7,339 nt of DNA from Phycisphaerae bacterium (GCA_002688155.1 NZCH01000111.1:1-7339), one strand, 5' to 3'; shown: positions 1 through 6,606, counted from the stretch's first letter. Numbers and translations are program-made. The notes: generated by a model from the letters alone, not told the origin.

Positions 1-1001
1 GAGATGACCCCGGCATTGAACAGGTCCCAGAGGTGGTCGTCGAGCAACTGCATGCCGAACCGCTTGCCCGTCTGAATCGCTGAGTCAATTCGGAAGGTCT
101 TGCCCTCGCGGACAAGGTTCGAGATCGCCGGCGTGACGACCAGGAACTCGTATGCGGCGATCATGCCTTTGCGGTCGGTCCGCGGCAACAACTGCTGGCT
201 GAGCACAGCCATGAGCGTGGTGCTCAGTTGCACACGGATCTGTGACTGCTGGTCGACAGGGAACGCATCGATGATCCGGTTGATCGTTCCGCTGGCGCCG
301 GTTGTGTGCAGGGTGCCAAAGACCAGATGCCCGGTCTCGGAAGCGCGGATGGCTGCCTTCATCGTTTCCAGATCGCGCATCTCTCCGACCATGATCACGT
401 CCGGGTCCATACGCAGCGCCCGGCGCAGCGCCTCGGCGAACCCCTGCACATCCGGGCCGATTTCGCGCTGGGCGATGACACTCTTGCGGTGCTCGAAGTA
501 GTATTCGATCGGGTCCTCGACCGTGATAATGTGCCGTTCAAGGTTGCGATTGATGTAGTCAATCATCGACGCGAGGGTGGTGGTCTTGCCGCTTCCGGTC
601 GGTCCGGTGACCAGGAACAGGCCACGCGGCCGGCGGCACAGGTCTCGCACGGTATGCGGCAGGCCGATGTCGTCGAATGACAGCAGGTCACGTGGAATCT
701 GCCGCAGCGACAGCGCGACAGTGCCCTTCTGGTGAAAGATCGCCACGCGAAATCGCGCCAGGTCACGGTAGGCAAAACCAAAGTCCGCGCCGCCAACCTC
801 CTGCAATTCGTTTTGCGCTCGTTCCGGGGCAATCGCTTTCATCAGCGCCATGGTATCCGCCGGTTCAAGGACTTTGGTCTTAAGCTCTATCAGGCGGCCG
901 GTTAATCGAACCGTCGGCGCCTTGCCGACCGTCAGGTGAAGGTCGGACGCACCCTGTTTCACAACGGTATCAAGCAGTCGATCAATGTGAAGCGTGGACA
1001 T
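1..1001 (-). CDS. pilT: Type IV pilus retraction ATPase PilT (3' end outside window)
   Basis: Hexameric cytoplasmic ATPase that powers pilus disassembly and retraction (twitching motility, DNA uptake) at the inner-membrane base of the pilus machine. The visible 333 residues start with the PilT/PilB N-terminal domain, containing the typical ASDLHL stretch (residues 18-23). They continue with Walker A GPTGSGKT (133-140), Asp box ITVEDPIEY (159-167), Walker B DVIMVGEMRD (201-210, catalytic Glu207) and His box GHLVFGTLHT (224-233). AISNLVREGK (292-301) matches the AIRNLIRE motif that separates PilT from PilB and is needed for retraction. The GEMRD form of Walker B also favours PilT. Family members are about 345-380 residues, so only the C-terminal tail is missing. 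The ATG at 1001 is fixed by an in-frame TAG two codons upstream; a weak Shine-Dalgarno (TGGAA) lies 7 nt before it. The gene follows pilB on the same strand with a 131-bp gap and no clear promoter of its own, so co-transcription is likely. PilU or another PilT paralogue remains possible. Confidence 0.95.
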   Translation of the reverse strand, partial: MSTLHIDRLLDTVVKQGASDLHLTVGKAPTVRLTGRLIELKTKVLEPADTMALMKAIAPERAQNELQEVGGADFGFAYRDLARFRVAIFHQKGTVALSLRQIPRDLLSFDDIGLPHTVRDLCRRPRGLFLVTGPTGSGKTTTLASMIDYINRNLERHIITVEDPIEYYFEHRKSVIAQREIGPDVQGFAEALRRALRMDPDVIMVGEMRDLETMKAAIRASETGHLVFGTLHTTGASGTINRIIDAFPVDQQSQIRVQLSTTLMAVLSQQLLPRTDRKGMIAAYEFLVVTPAISNLVREGKTFRIDSAIQTGKRFGMQLLDDHLWDLFNAGVI

Positions 1002-1093
1002 CAGCTATTCCAGTGGGTGGTTCGGCAATATGTGTGGGCTGGTACTGCGTTCGAGATTCGATCACCGGCAAACAACCGATACGTGACGCTTTT

Positions 1094-1123
1094 CGATCGC
1101 ACAATCACCCGTTGATTCGATCG
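1094..1123 (-). other. Hairpin in the pilB-pilT gap, 9 nt after the pilB stop
   Basis: CGATCG (1094-1099) pairs with CGATCG (1118-1123). Inside it AATCA (1103-1107) pairs with TGATT (1113-1117) around a 5-nt loop, with a 3-nt bulge on one side. No T-run follows on the minus strand (the next bases read AAAAG), so it does not look like an intrinsic terminator of pilB. It could be an mRNA processing or stabilising structure, or chance. The motif TTCGATC occurs three times in this gap (1057-1063, 1092-1098, 1116-1122). Confidence 0.3.
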
Positions 1124-1132
1124 CCAGGTGCG

Positions 1133-2887
1133 TCATTCGTCGGTTGAGCTTTCACTGACTCCGGCAACCTGCGCGATGCGTGCGATCTCTTCAAGGGTTG
1201 TTTCGCCGTCGAGGATCTTGAGCTTGCCATCGCCGAGCAGGTTTCGCATCCCTGTCGCATTCGCGGCGGTGCGCAGTTTATTGACGGCCGAGCGGGCAAA
1301 CGCGAGCTCGCGCAGTTCCGTGTTCATCTCCATGTACTCGAAGATGCCGCGTCGCCCGCGGTAACCCGTGTGGTTGCACGCATTGCAGCCCGCCGATTTA
1401 TAAATCGTCTTGCCTTCGAGTTCCTGCTCAGTCAGTCCGCACAGCCGCACCAGCCTCAAGTCGGGATCCTCGTCTGGCTGCTTGCAGGAATCACAAAGGA
1501 TACGAACCAGTCGCTGCGCCAACACCGCCTGAATGGAACTGGCGACCAGAAACGGCTTGATACCCATGTCGATCAGCCGGGTAATTGCCGACGGGGCGTC
1601 GTTGGTATGCAGCGTGGAGAACACGAGGTGGCCGGTCAGAGCGGCCTGGATCGCCACGTCACCGACCTCCTGATCGCGAATCTCACCCACCAGGATCACG
1701 TTGGGCGCCTGGCGCAGCATGGCGCGCAGGATGTTGGAGAACGTCAGGCCGATGCCCTCGTTGACCTGGCACTGATTGATGCCCTTGAAGTTGTATTCGA
1801 CCGGGTCCTCGGCGGTGATGATCTTTCGGTCGGGGCGATTGAGCACGTCCAGCGCCGAATACAGGGTGGTGGTCTTTCCTGACCCGGTGGGCCCGCAGAC
1901 CAAAAGGATGCCGTTTGGCCTGCGAATTGTGCGTTCGAACAGTTCAAGCGTGTCCTGGCGCATGCCCAGGTTGATAAGGCCGATACGCGCTGACTCGGGC
2001 CTGAGAATACGCAGCACGACGCTTTCGCCGTGATAGGCTGGGCAGACACTGACGCGAAAGTCGATCACGTCGCCGTCGATGCGGGCCTTGATGCGTCCGT
2101 CCTGAGGAACTCGCTTTTCCTCGATGCGCATGCCGGACATGATCTTGATGCGGGCGATGACCGCTGTCTGTGTCCGTTTGGGGACTTTTTCCTGCTCGAC
2201 GCACACGCCGTCGACGCGGTAGCGCAGCCTGACACGATCCTTAAACGGCTCAATGTGAATGTCGCTGGCGCGCCCGCGGACCGCCTCGGTGATGATGTGA
2301 TCGACCAGTCGGATGATCGGCGCCTGTTGTGCGTCGGACTCATCCGCACCTTCGACGCCTTCCTGGTCGATCGAGGCGGTCCGTATATCCAGCGACGTAT
2401 CGCGCGCGTCGACGGTCATCTGCCGGACGGCTTCGTCGATGCTGCTGCGCGTTTCGCTGAGCATCTGATCGATATATTCCTTGATCTTGCCGCGCGCGGC
2501 GATCGCGGTCTCGATCTCGCAGTTCATCCTGAAACGCAGGTTATCCAGCGTCTCAAGGTCCATCGGGTCATGAATGATGACCTTGAGCCGGCCGTTCTCT
2601 CTGCTGACAGGAAGGACCAGGTACTTCTTGACGATGTCGCGTGGCAGCAGAGCGACGGCCTCGGGGTCAATCGCGTTCTGCTGGTCCAGATCGATGTATT
2701 CCATGTCGTGCTGGGTGGCCAGGGCCTTGGCCACGTCGGTTTCGTCGACGTATCCCAACTCGACAAGTGTTTCCTCGACGCGGCGGCGCGAGCCCTGCGC
2801 CAGCTTGTCCGCTTCAACGATCTGCTGATCGTCGATCTTACCCCACTCTTTGAGAATCTGTTCGATCTTTTGTCGTGTTCTGGCCAT
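1133..2887 (-). CDS. pilB: Type IV pilus assembly (extension) ATPase PilB / GspE family
   Basis: Cytoplasmic hexameric ATPase that drives pilin polymerisation in type IV pili or a type II secretion-like machine. With the start at 2887 the protein has 584 residues, a normal PilB length. Residues 1-145 resemble the MshEN/GspE N-terminal domain (LPRDIVKKYLVLPV near 81-94, DPMD at 107-110). The ATPase core has Walker A GPTGSGKT (332-339), Asp box ITAEDPVEY (357-365), Walker B NVILVGEIRD (396-405, Glu402) and His box GHLVFSTLHT (419-428). A zinc-binding tetracysteine loop, CDSC (465-468) and CNAC (501-504), precedes HTGYRGR; this loop is typical of PilB/GspE and absent from PilT. The reading frame extends 20 codons further to an ATG at 2947. 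The 2887 ATG is preferred because AAGG sits 7 nt upstream and the protein then begins at the conserved helix. A GTG at 2905 is another option. PilB is favoured over GspE by the pilT neighbour. A sigma70-like promoter candidate lies at 3019-3047. Confidence 0.93.
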   Translation of the reverse strand: MARTRQKIEQILKEWGKIDDQQIVEADKLAQGSRRRVEETLVELGYVDETDVAKALATQHDMEYIDLDQQNAIDPEAVALLPRDIVKKYLVLPVSRENGRLKVIIHDPMDLETLDNLRFRMNCEIETAIAARGKIKEYIDQMLSETRSSIDEAVRQMTVDARDTSLDIRTASIDQEGVEGADESDAQQAPIIRLVDHIITEAVRGRASDIHIEPFKDRVRLRYRVDGVCVEQEKVPKRTQTAVIARIKIMSGMRIEEKRVPQDGRIKARIDGDVIDFRVSVCPAYHGESVVLRILRPESARIGLINLGMRQDTLELFERTIRRPNGILLVCGPTGSGKTTTLYSALDVLNRPDRKIITAEDPVEYNFKGINQCQVNEGIGLTFSNILRAMLRQAPNVILVGEIRDQEVGDVAIQAALTGHLVFSTLHTNDAPSAITRLIDMGIKPFLVASSIQAVLAQRLVRILCDSCKQPDEDPDLRLVRLCGLTEQELEGKTIYKSAGCNACNHTGYRGRRGIFEYMEMNTELRELAFARSAVNKLRTAANATGMRNLLGDGKLKILDGETTLEEIARIAQVAGVSESSTDE

Positions 2888-3018
2888 GGGTGCGCCTTGT
2901 TTGCTCACACGTCGTCTGGTCGGCCGTCCCGGCTCAGGCGTGTTCACGTGTCCTGTCGCCCGCCAAGGTCTTGCCCTGCGGATCGGCTATCAAGCACGAT
3001 CTGCACTATCCCCAATTA

Positions 3019-3047
3019 ATTGTAATCATTCAGTTTGCGAACGGCAA
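3019..3047 (-). promoter_or_regulatory. Sigma70-like promoter candidate for pilB-pilT
   Basis: On the minus strand TTGCCG (3047-3042) and TACAAT (3024-3019) are separated by exactly 17 nt, matching the -35/-10 consensus at 4/6 and 5/6 positions. The -10 lies in the only AT-rich patch of the region. Transcription would start near 3012 and leave a leader of about 125 nt before the pilB ATG at 2887. An inverted repeat TTTGC/GCAAA (3034-3038, 3044-3048) overlaps the -35, and the palindrome AATTAATT (3014-3021) overlaps the -10 and start site; either could be an operator. This is inferred from sequence only. Confidence 0.5.
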
Positions 3048-3058
3048 ATGGTGCGGCG

Positions 3059-3093
3059 GTGGGGTTCGTTTGAAAACCGTTGCCCCACAACGG
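3059..3093. repeat. Overlapping dyads upstream of the pilB promoter
   Basis: CCGTTG (3077-3082) and CAACGG (3088-3093) form a perfect 6-bp dyad around CCCCA. A second 6-bp dyad, GTGGGG (3059-3064) with CCCCAC (3083-3088), uses the same CCCCA, so the two pairings exclude each other. They lie about 30 bp upstream of the pilB -35 element and about 85 bp before the epimerase start. A DNA-binding site for a dimeric regulator acting on one or both divergent genes is possible. Dyads of this length can also arise by chance. Confidence 0.25.
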
Positions 3094-3163
3094 CGTCGCT
3101 CACGCGTGCGGATTGCCCTGACAGCGGGTAGCATTGACGGTTTGGTCAGAACCGGACTGCAAT

Positions 3164-3169
3164 GGAGGT
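3164..3169 (+). promoter_or_regulatory. Strong Shine-Dalgarno of the epimerase gene
   Basis: GGAGGT ends 7 nt before the ATG at 3177. It is the best ribosome binding site in the window and, with the in-frame TAA at 3174-3176, fixes the start of the downstream gene. No convincing -35/-10 pair was found for this gene: TTGACG (3134-3139) with TGCAAT (3158-3163) has an 18-nt spacing but would place transcription start at the Shine-Dalgarno. Confidence 0.7.
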
Positions 3170-3176
3170 CTTGTAA

Positions 3177-4166
3177 ATGATGCATGTAGCAATCATCGGC
3201 GGCACTCGTCACATTGGGCCATTCATCGTCCAACTACTACTCAACGCGGGCCATCAGGTCACGGTCATCAACCGTGGCCGCACGCGGGTGGCACTGCCGG
3301 CAGGAGTCGGGAATGTGGTCGCGGACCGCTCCGTCGAAGGTCAGGTCAGCGACGCCCTGGGGCAACTCAAGCCCGATGCGGTCATTGACATGATCGCGTT
3401 TAAGACCGAGCACGTGGACCAGGTCATCACCGCACTGCCGGACATTGGCCATTACGTGTTCTGCAGCACCACGGCCCTTTACGGTGTGATTGGCGAAACG
3501 ACGCCGGACGAGTCAACGCCCCCCGCGCCCGACAGCGACTACACGTTCGGCAAGGTCGCGTGTGAAGAGCGGCTCGACCTGGCAGCCCGTGAGCAGGGCT
3601 TTGCGTATACGAGCCTCCGGCTGGCGCATCCGTACGGTCCAGGTGACGACATCCTCTACACGACCGGCCGCGAGTCGATGTTTCTTGACCGGATGCGGCG
3701 CCAGCGCGCGGTGATCATCCCCGGATCGGGCCTGACGCGGCTTCATCCAATTTACGCTGAGGATGCTGCCCGCGCGTTCGTGCACGTACTCAACCGAGAC
3801 GACTGCATGGGCAAGATCTTCAACCTGGCGGGTCCGCAGATTCTTACGCTGGACGAATATTTCGAGTCGATCGCGCGTGTGCTGGACGTGCCGCTTGTGG
3901 CGGTCCGGGTTCCGCACACGTTCTTCAAGGAACGGGTGGATCTCTGGGCGGATGCGAAACGCAAATTCGATTTCGGGTTCAACTGGGTGCACTACCAAAC
4001 GGCGTTCAGCACCACCGCGCTCGAAGCGACCGGCTTTCAATGTCCAACCGATCACGATGCCGGCATCGCCCTGACGATGCAATGGCTCGATGCTGAAAAT
4101 CTGATCGACGCGTCCAGCGACGGCGACGGCGAGGAAAAGATCCTGCGCTCCGTTGGCACGAACTGA
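3177..4166 (+). CDS. NAD(P)-dependent epimerase/dehydratase-type SDR protein
   Basis: Soluble Rossmann-fold oxidoreductase of the extended/atypical SDR family, 329 residues, close to the family norm. The N-terminal dinucleotide motif is IIGGTRHIG (residues 6-14). VINRG (30-34) ends the second strand, and its Arg33 could read the cofactor ribose or phosphate. CSTTALYG (96-103) carries the Ser/Thr of the active site, and YTFGK (122-126) is the catalytic YxxxK. RLAHPYGPGDD (148-158) is the substrate-side motif of sugar-nucleotide epimerases, and HPIYAEDAARAFVHVL (190-205) is the usual helix after it. The catalytic set looks intact. Substrate is unknown: nucleotide-sugar epimerase or dehydratase, or an atypical CSP41-like SDR. 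The ATG at 3177 follows GGAGGT at 7 nt; an in-frame TAA directly precedes it, and a second ATG follows at once. The acidic tail (311-320) lies beyond the conserved domain. The gene is divergent from pilB and has no sugar-pathway neighbours in view. Confidence 0.88.
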   Translation: MMHVAIIGGTRHIGPFIVQLLLNAGHQVTVINRGRTRVALPAGVGNVVADRSVEGQVSDALGQLKPDAVIDMIAFKTEHVDQVITALPDIGHYVFCSTTALYGVIGETTPDESTPPAPDSDYTFGKVACEERLDLAAREQGFAYTSLRLAHPYGPGDDILYTTGRESMFLDRMRRQRAVIIPGSGLTRLHPIYAEDAARAFVHVLNRDDCMGKIFNLAGPQILTLDEYFESIARVLDVPLVAVRVPHTFFKERVDLWADAKRKFDFGFNWVHYQTAFSTTALEATGFQCPTDHDAGIALTMQWLDAENLIDASSDGDGEEKILRSVGTN

Positions 4167-4217
4167 ATCCGGGTAAGTTCACCACGCGTCGCGGTCGCAC
4201 CGCAGGTGCACCCGGAT
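4167..4217 (+). terminator. GC-rich hairpin directly after the epimerase stop codon
   Basis: ATCCGGGT (4167-4174), starting on the base after TGA, is perfectly complementary to ACCCGGAT (4210-4217). Inside, CACC (4180-4183) pairs with GGTG (4205-4208), and GCGGT (4191-4195) pairs with ACCGC (4199-4203) around CGC. The nested stems make a stable 3' structure for the epimerase mRNA. No T-tract follows, so it is either an atypical terminator or a 3'-end protecting stem. The following stretch to 4324 shows no other clear signal. Confidence 0.45.
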
Positions 4218-4324
4218 GACGCGCCGGACACGAAACAAATTCATGTATCAACAGATGTTTTCATTGAAGTTGTGACTTGTGGTTGCGCCACGCAGGTCCT
4301 TCGATGTTCTGCCGATAAACAAGT

Positions 4325-4579
4325 ATGCCCGGCCCCGATCACATCGTCGATTTGACGGGCGACCACTCGGACGAATCCGTTTCGCTGCGGGATGCCAACC
4401 CGCCGCGGCAGCGCCGCCCGTGGCTGGCCGTGCAGTGGAACTGCTGCCGCGCATATTCGCGCATCTACCGGAACAGTGCGGGCGCCGCGTACGTCGGCCA
4501 CTGCCCCAAATGCGCAAAGCGTGTGAACGTCCCCATTGGCCCCGGTGGCACCGATCAACGGTTCTTTAGGGCACATTGA
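4325..4579 (+). CDS. Small four-cysteine (zinc-ribbon-like) conserved hypothetical protein
   Basis: An 84-residue protein of unknown function. The first 30 residues are polar and acidic, then Pro/Arg-rich. The C-terminal 54 residues look folded: RPWLAVQWNCC (31-41), SRIYRN (45-50), GHCPKCAKRV (58-67) and VPIGPGGTDQRFFRAH (69-84). Cys40, Cys41, Cys60 and Cys63 could coordinate one zinc ion, with CPKC as a typical ribbon knuckle. From memory, similar short proteins with a CC...CPxC...IGPGGT...RFF pattern occur in planctomycetes; this could not be checked here. The ATG at 4325 is the first possible start after an in-frame TAA at 4316-4318; no good Shine-Dalgarno precedes it. The stop is 23 bp from the convergent antiporter stop. 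Open frames on the other strand across this region have no recognisable motif. Reality of the gene is likely, function unknown. Confidence 0.7.
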   Translation: MPGPDHIVDLTGDHSDESVSLRDANPPRQRRPWLAVQWNCCRAYSRIYRNSAGAAYVGHCPKCAKRVNVPIGPGGTDQRFFRAH

Positions 4580-4602
4580 TTCGGCGGTCGAGAACGCGGC
4601 GC

Positions 4603-6414
4603 CTACTCGCCCACTTCGCCGGGAATTTTCAGCGCCGCACGAAACTCCGTATAGCTGCTTGAGGCGATCGCCTGTTCGCGGCTTTGCGGGTCTCCGAACG
4701 CCTCGGCGAACATGCGCAGCAGTTCAACCTGCGCGGTCGCATCTTTCACGGGTGTGAGGATCAGGCAAATCAGATGTGCCGACTTGCCGTCGGGCGCGTC
4801 GAAGTCCACCCCTGCGATGCTCCGGCCGATCACCACCATGGGTTCATCAAGATCCGTCAGGCGCGCGTGGGGCACCGCCAGATTTCCGTCCAGGCCGGTG
4901 GGCATCAATTGCTCGCGATGCCAGACGGCGGACTCGATGTGTCGGGCATCAAGGCCGGTCAACTCGGCCGCGCGACTGGACAATTCGCCAATGGCCTTCG
5001 TGCGTGCTCGCGATTCGAGCGCGGCGATGTAGTTGCGGTCCGTGATCATGTCCGCGAAATCGGGCGTGTGCATGTGGCGCATGAGTCGTTGCACGACCGG
5101 CCCTGGCAACAGCGACGTACCGATCGCCATGAGCACCACGGCGACGAACAGTTCCTCGTTGATCAGGCCAGTGTCGCGGGCGATTTGCGCGAGGATGATG
5201 CCCATGGCGCCTTGTGTGGCCATGCCGAAACCGATGGCCCAGCTTTCGCGTTTTGTCAGGCCCGACAGCTTTGCGCCAACAAAGCAGCCGCCGATTTTGC
5301 CCGTGCACGCGATAACGACGACCACGAGTACCAGCAGCGGGTTGAAATCCGCAATAAAGTTAACCCGCACACCAATGCCGGCAAAAAACAGCGGGGCGAA
5401 GATGTTGGTGATGAACTGAAGAACGGTGTCGCGTGTGCCCTGCCGCAGGTGCCGCGAGTCGCCGATGGCGATGCCAGCGACGAAGGCGCCGAAGATGGCG
5501 TGGATGCCAATGGCTTCGGTAAACGCGGCGCACACAAGCGCGACGACCAGGACCAGGCCCAGTACGCCGCCAGGCCAACTCCAGTGCGCCTGCACATACA
5601 CCAGCGCGCGATGCAGCAGCCACCGGCCCGCAGTGAGCATCAGAAACAGGAACAGAACGGTCATCCCCAACGTGATCATGACATCGCTGCCGCCATTGGC
5701 GACCACTTCCACACCGCCGTTTGGCGCGACAGCACCGGATTCCGTGATCGCGCGGGCCGCCGCATCGGAGCCTGCCACGCCTCCGATCATCGCCAGGATC
5801 ACCGCGAACACCAGCCACCCGAGAATGTCGTTGAACATCGCCGCAGCCATGATCAGCATTCCCATGTCGCTCTTGAAGATGTGCAGGTCCAGCAGAATCC
5901 GTGCGATGACCGGGAGGGCGGTGATTGATACGGCAATGCCCACGAACATGCCAAACGGCACGCGATGGGCGGGGTCATCGGAGCCGCTACCCATGAAGTT
6001 CGGCGCGAAGTACGCGACGACGAAGCCCAGCACGAACGGCGCGCTGACGCCAAGTGCGCTCACGAGCAGCGCGGCCTTGCCGTGCTTGATCGCAAGACGC
6101 AGGTCAACCTCCAACCCCGCGACGAGCAGCAGCAGTATCGCCGAGAGCATGAACAGGGATTCCTGCGCGACAAAAATCGACGGTGCTTCGCCCGCTGCCG
6201 CCGGAAACAGATACTGGTAACCGCCGGGGCTGATGTACTGAAATACGGTCGGCCCAAGCAGAATGCCGGCGAGGATTTCGCCAATGACCATCGGCTGCTG
6301 GTAACGCCGCGCCACCTCGCCAAGCAGGCGCGCCAAACCCAGCAGCACCGCCAGCGCCAGCAGCAGGCGGGTGATTTCGGTTGCGGACAGGGCGGCGGAA
6401 CTTAGCGTGAGCAT
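4603..6414 (-). CDS. Cation/proton antiporter (CPA2-like) with C-terminal PTS EIIA-type domain
   Basis: Inner-membrane Na+ or K+/H+ exchanger of 603 residues. Residues 12-442 hold about twelve hydrophobic segments in the Kef/NapA pattern: VIGEILAGILLGP (43-55) in an early helix, AGLEVDL (99-105), FNDILGW (194-200) with the ion-binding Asp196, HAIFGAFVAG (305-314), and TGKIGG (371-376) with the conserved Lys373. The Asn195-Asp196 pair resembles the ND motif of electroneutral exchangers rather than the DD of electrogenic ones. After a linker (about 445-470) comes a PTS EIIA type 2 (fructose/nitrogen) domain to about residue 597. LDGNLAVPHARL (508-519) carries the phosphorylatable His516. This suggests transport is modulated by PTS phosphorylation or that the domain senses it. 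The KTN/RCK domain usual in KefB/KefC is absent. The ATG at 6414 is fixed by an in-frame TGA at 6429-6427; no Shine-Dalgarno is visible. It is convergent with the small cysteine gene and divergent from the receiver-like genes. Ion specificity cannot be read from sequence. Confidence 0.9.
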   Translation of the reverse strand: MLTLSSAALSATEITRLLLALAVLLGLARLLGEVARRYQQPMVIGEILAGILLGPTVFQYISPGGYQYLFPAAAGEAPSIFVAQESLFMLSAILLLLVAGLEVDLRLAIKHGKAALLVSALGVSAPFVLGFVVAYFAPNFMGSGSDDPAHRVPFGMFVGIAVSITALPVIARILLDLHIFKSDMGMLIMAAAMFNDILGWLVFAVILAMIGGVAGSDAAARAITESGAVAPNGGVEVVANGGSDVMITLGMTVLFLFLMLTAGRWLLHRALVYVQAHWSWPGGVLGLVLVVALVCAAFTEAIGIHAIFGAFVAGIAIGDSRHLRQGTRDTVLQFITNIFAPLFFAGIGVRVNFIADFNPLLVLVVVVIACTGKIGGCFVGAKLSGLTKRESWAIGFGMATQGAMGIILAQIARDTGLINEELFVAVVLMAIGTSLLPGPVVQRLMRHMHTPDFADMITDRNYIAALESRARTKAIGELSSRAAELTGLDARHIESAVWHREQLMPTGLDGNLAVPHARLTDLDEPMVVIGRSIAGVDFDAPDGKSAHLICLILTPVKDATAQVELLRMFAEAFGDPQSREQAIASSSYTEFRAALKIPGEVGE

Positions 6415-6520
6415 GAGGCGAAAGGTTCAGGTGGTGCACGGTCGGGGCTGACAGCGCAAACGCGATACGATTGGCGTGCAAATGATAGCGGCTTTTCCTC
6501 CGCGACCTGAACCTCGCTCA
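6414..6520 (-). promoter_or_regulatory. Possible structured 5' leader / operator of the antiporter gene
   Basis: AGGTTCAGGT and ACCTGAACCT form a perfect 10-bp inverted repeat (6423-6432 and 6505-6514), 72 bp apart. Read as antiporter mRNA, the stem extends outward: 6515-6516 pair with 6419-6420, and 6517-6520 pair with 6414-6417. That gives 16 pairs with two small bulges, ending on the A of the start codon. Inside the loop, GCGG/CCGC (6500-6503, 6488-6491) and TGCACG/CGTGCA (6475-6480, 6435-6440) form two further stems, so a three-way junction closes. Such a fold would hide the translation start and could be a regulatory leader. The sequence was not matched to any riboswitch class I know. 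As DNA, the same arms could be an operator. No convincing promoter upstream of 6520 was found. Confidence 0.4.
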
Positions 6521-6578
6521 CGTATGGTGCGATCATGCGCGTTACACGCCAGACAAACACTCTCATGTACATAATCTC

Positions 6579-6606
6579 TTGTAACCCACGTGAGTGTGGC
6601 TAGAAT
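6579..6606 (+). promoter_or_regulatory. Sigma70-like promoter candidate for the receiver-like genes
   Basis: TTGTAA (6579-6584) and TAGAAT (6601-6606) are separated by 16 nt, matching the -35/-10 consensus at 4/6 and 5/6. Transcription would begin near 6612, which is itself a GTG codon in frame with the downstream gene. If the promoter is real, the mRNA is leaderless, or translation begins at the ATG pair 6645/6648. An 8-bp palindrome ATGTACAT lies just upstream at 6565-6572. Confidence 0.4.

Noticed and set aside
100..680. Two overlapping plus-strand open frames opposite pilT
   Set aside because: They mirror pilT codons and contain no protein motif; the pilT frame on the minus strand is unbroken across the whole stretch.
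2888..2947. Extending PilB to the ATG at 2947
   Set aside because: The extra 20 residues are Pro/Arg-rich and unlike PilB N-termini, and the ATG at 2887 has a well-spaced AAGG.
2030..3019. A 329-codon open frame on the plus strand opposite pilB
   Set aside because: It lies almost wholly antisense to a PilB gene with every family motif; its translation is rich in Asp and Ala/Val with no recognisable domain. Long antisense frames are common in GC-rich genes.
3513..4082. A 189-codon minus-strand open frame opposite the SDR gene
   Set aside because: Low-complexity Arg/His/Val-rich translation, no start signal, antisense to a gene with an intact SDR active site.
4241..4576. Minus-strand open frames opposite the small cysteine gene
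   Set aside because: Their translations are Arg/Ala/Gly-rich without pattern, while the plus-strand frame has paired cysteines and a plausible folded core.
4580..4640. CGGCG/CGCCG stem (4597-4601, 4617-4621) as a bidirectional terminator between the convergent genes
   Set aside because: Only 5 bp with a 15-nt loop, mostly inside the antiporter coding end, and the following run ATTTTC is too short to be convincing.
4684..5928. A 414-codon open frame on the plus strand opposite the antiporter
   Set aside because: Its translation is rich in His, Asp, Gln and Arg with no hydrophobic core or motif, and it is fully antisense to a clear antiporter gene.
6482..6487. TATCAT on the minus strand as a -10 for the antiporter
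   Set aside because: No acceptable -35 lies 16-18 nt upstream (the nearest, TTCAGG, matches only about half the consensus), and it sits inside the proposed leader structure.
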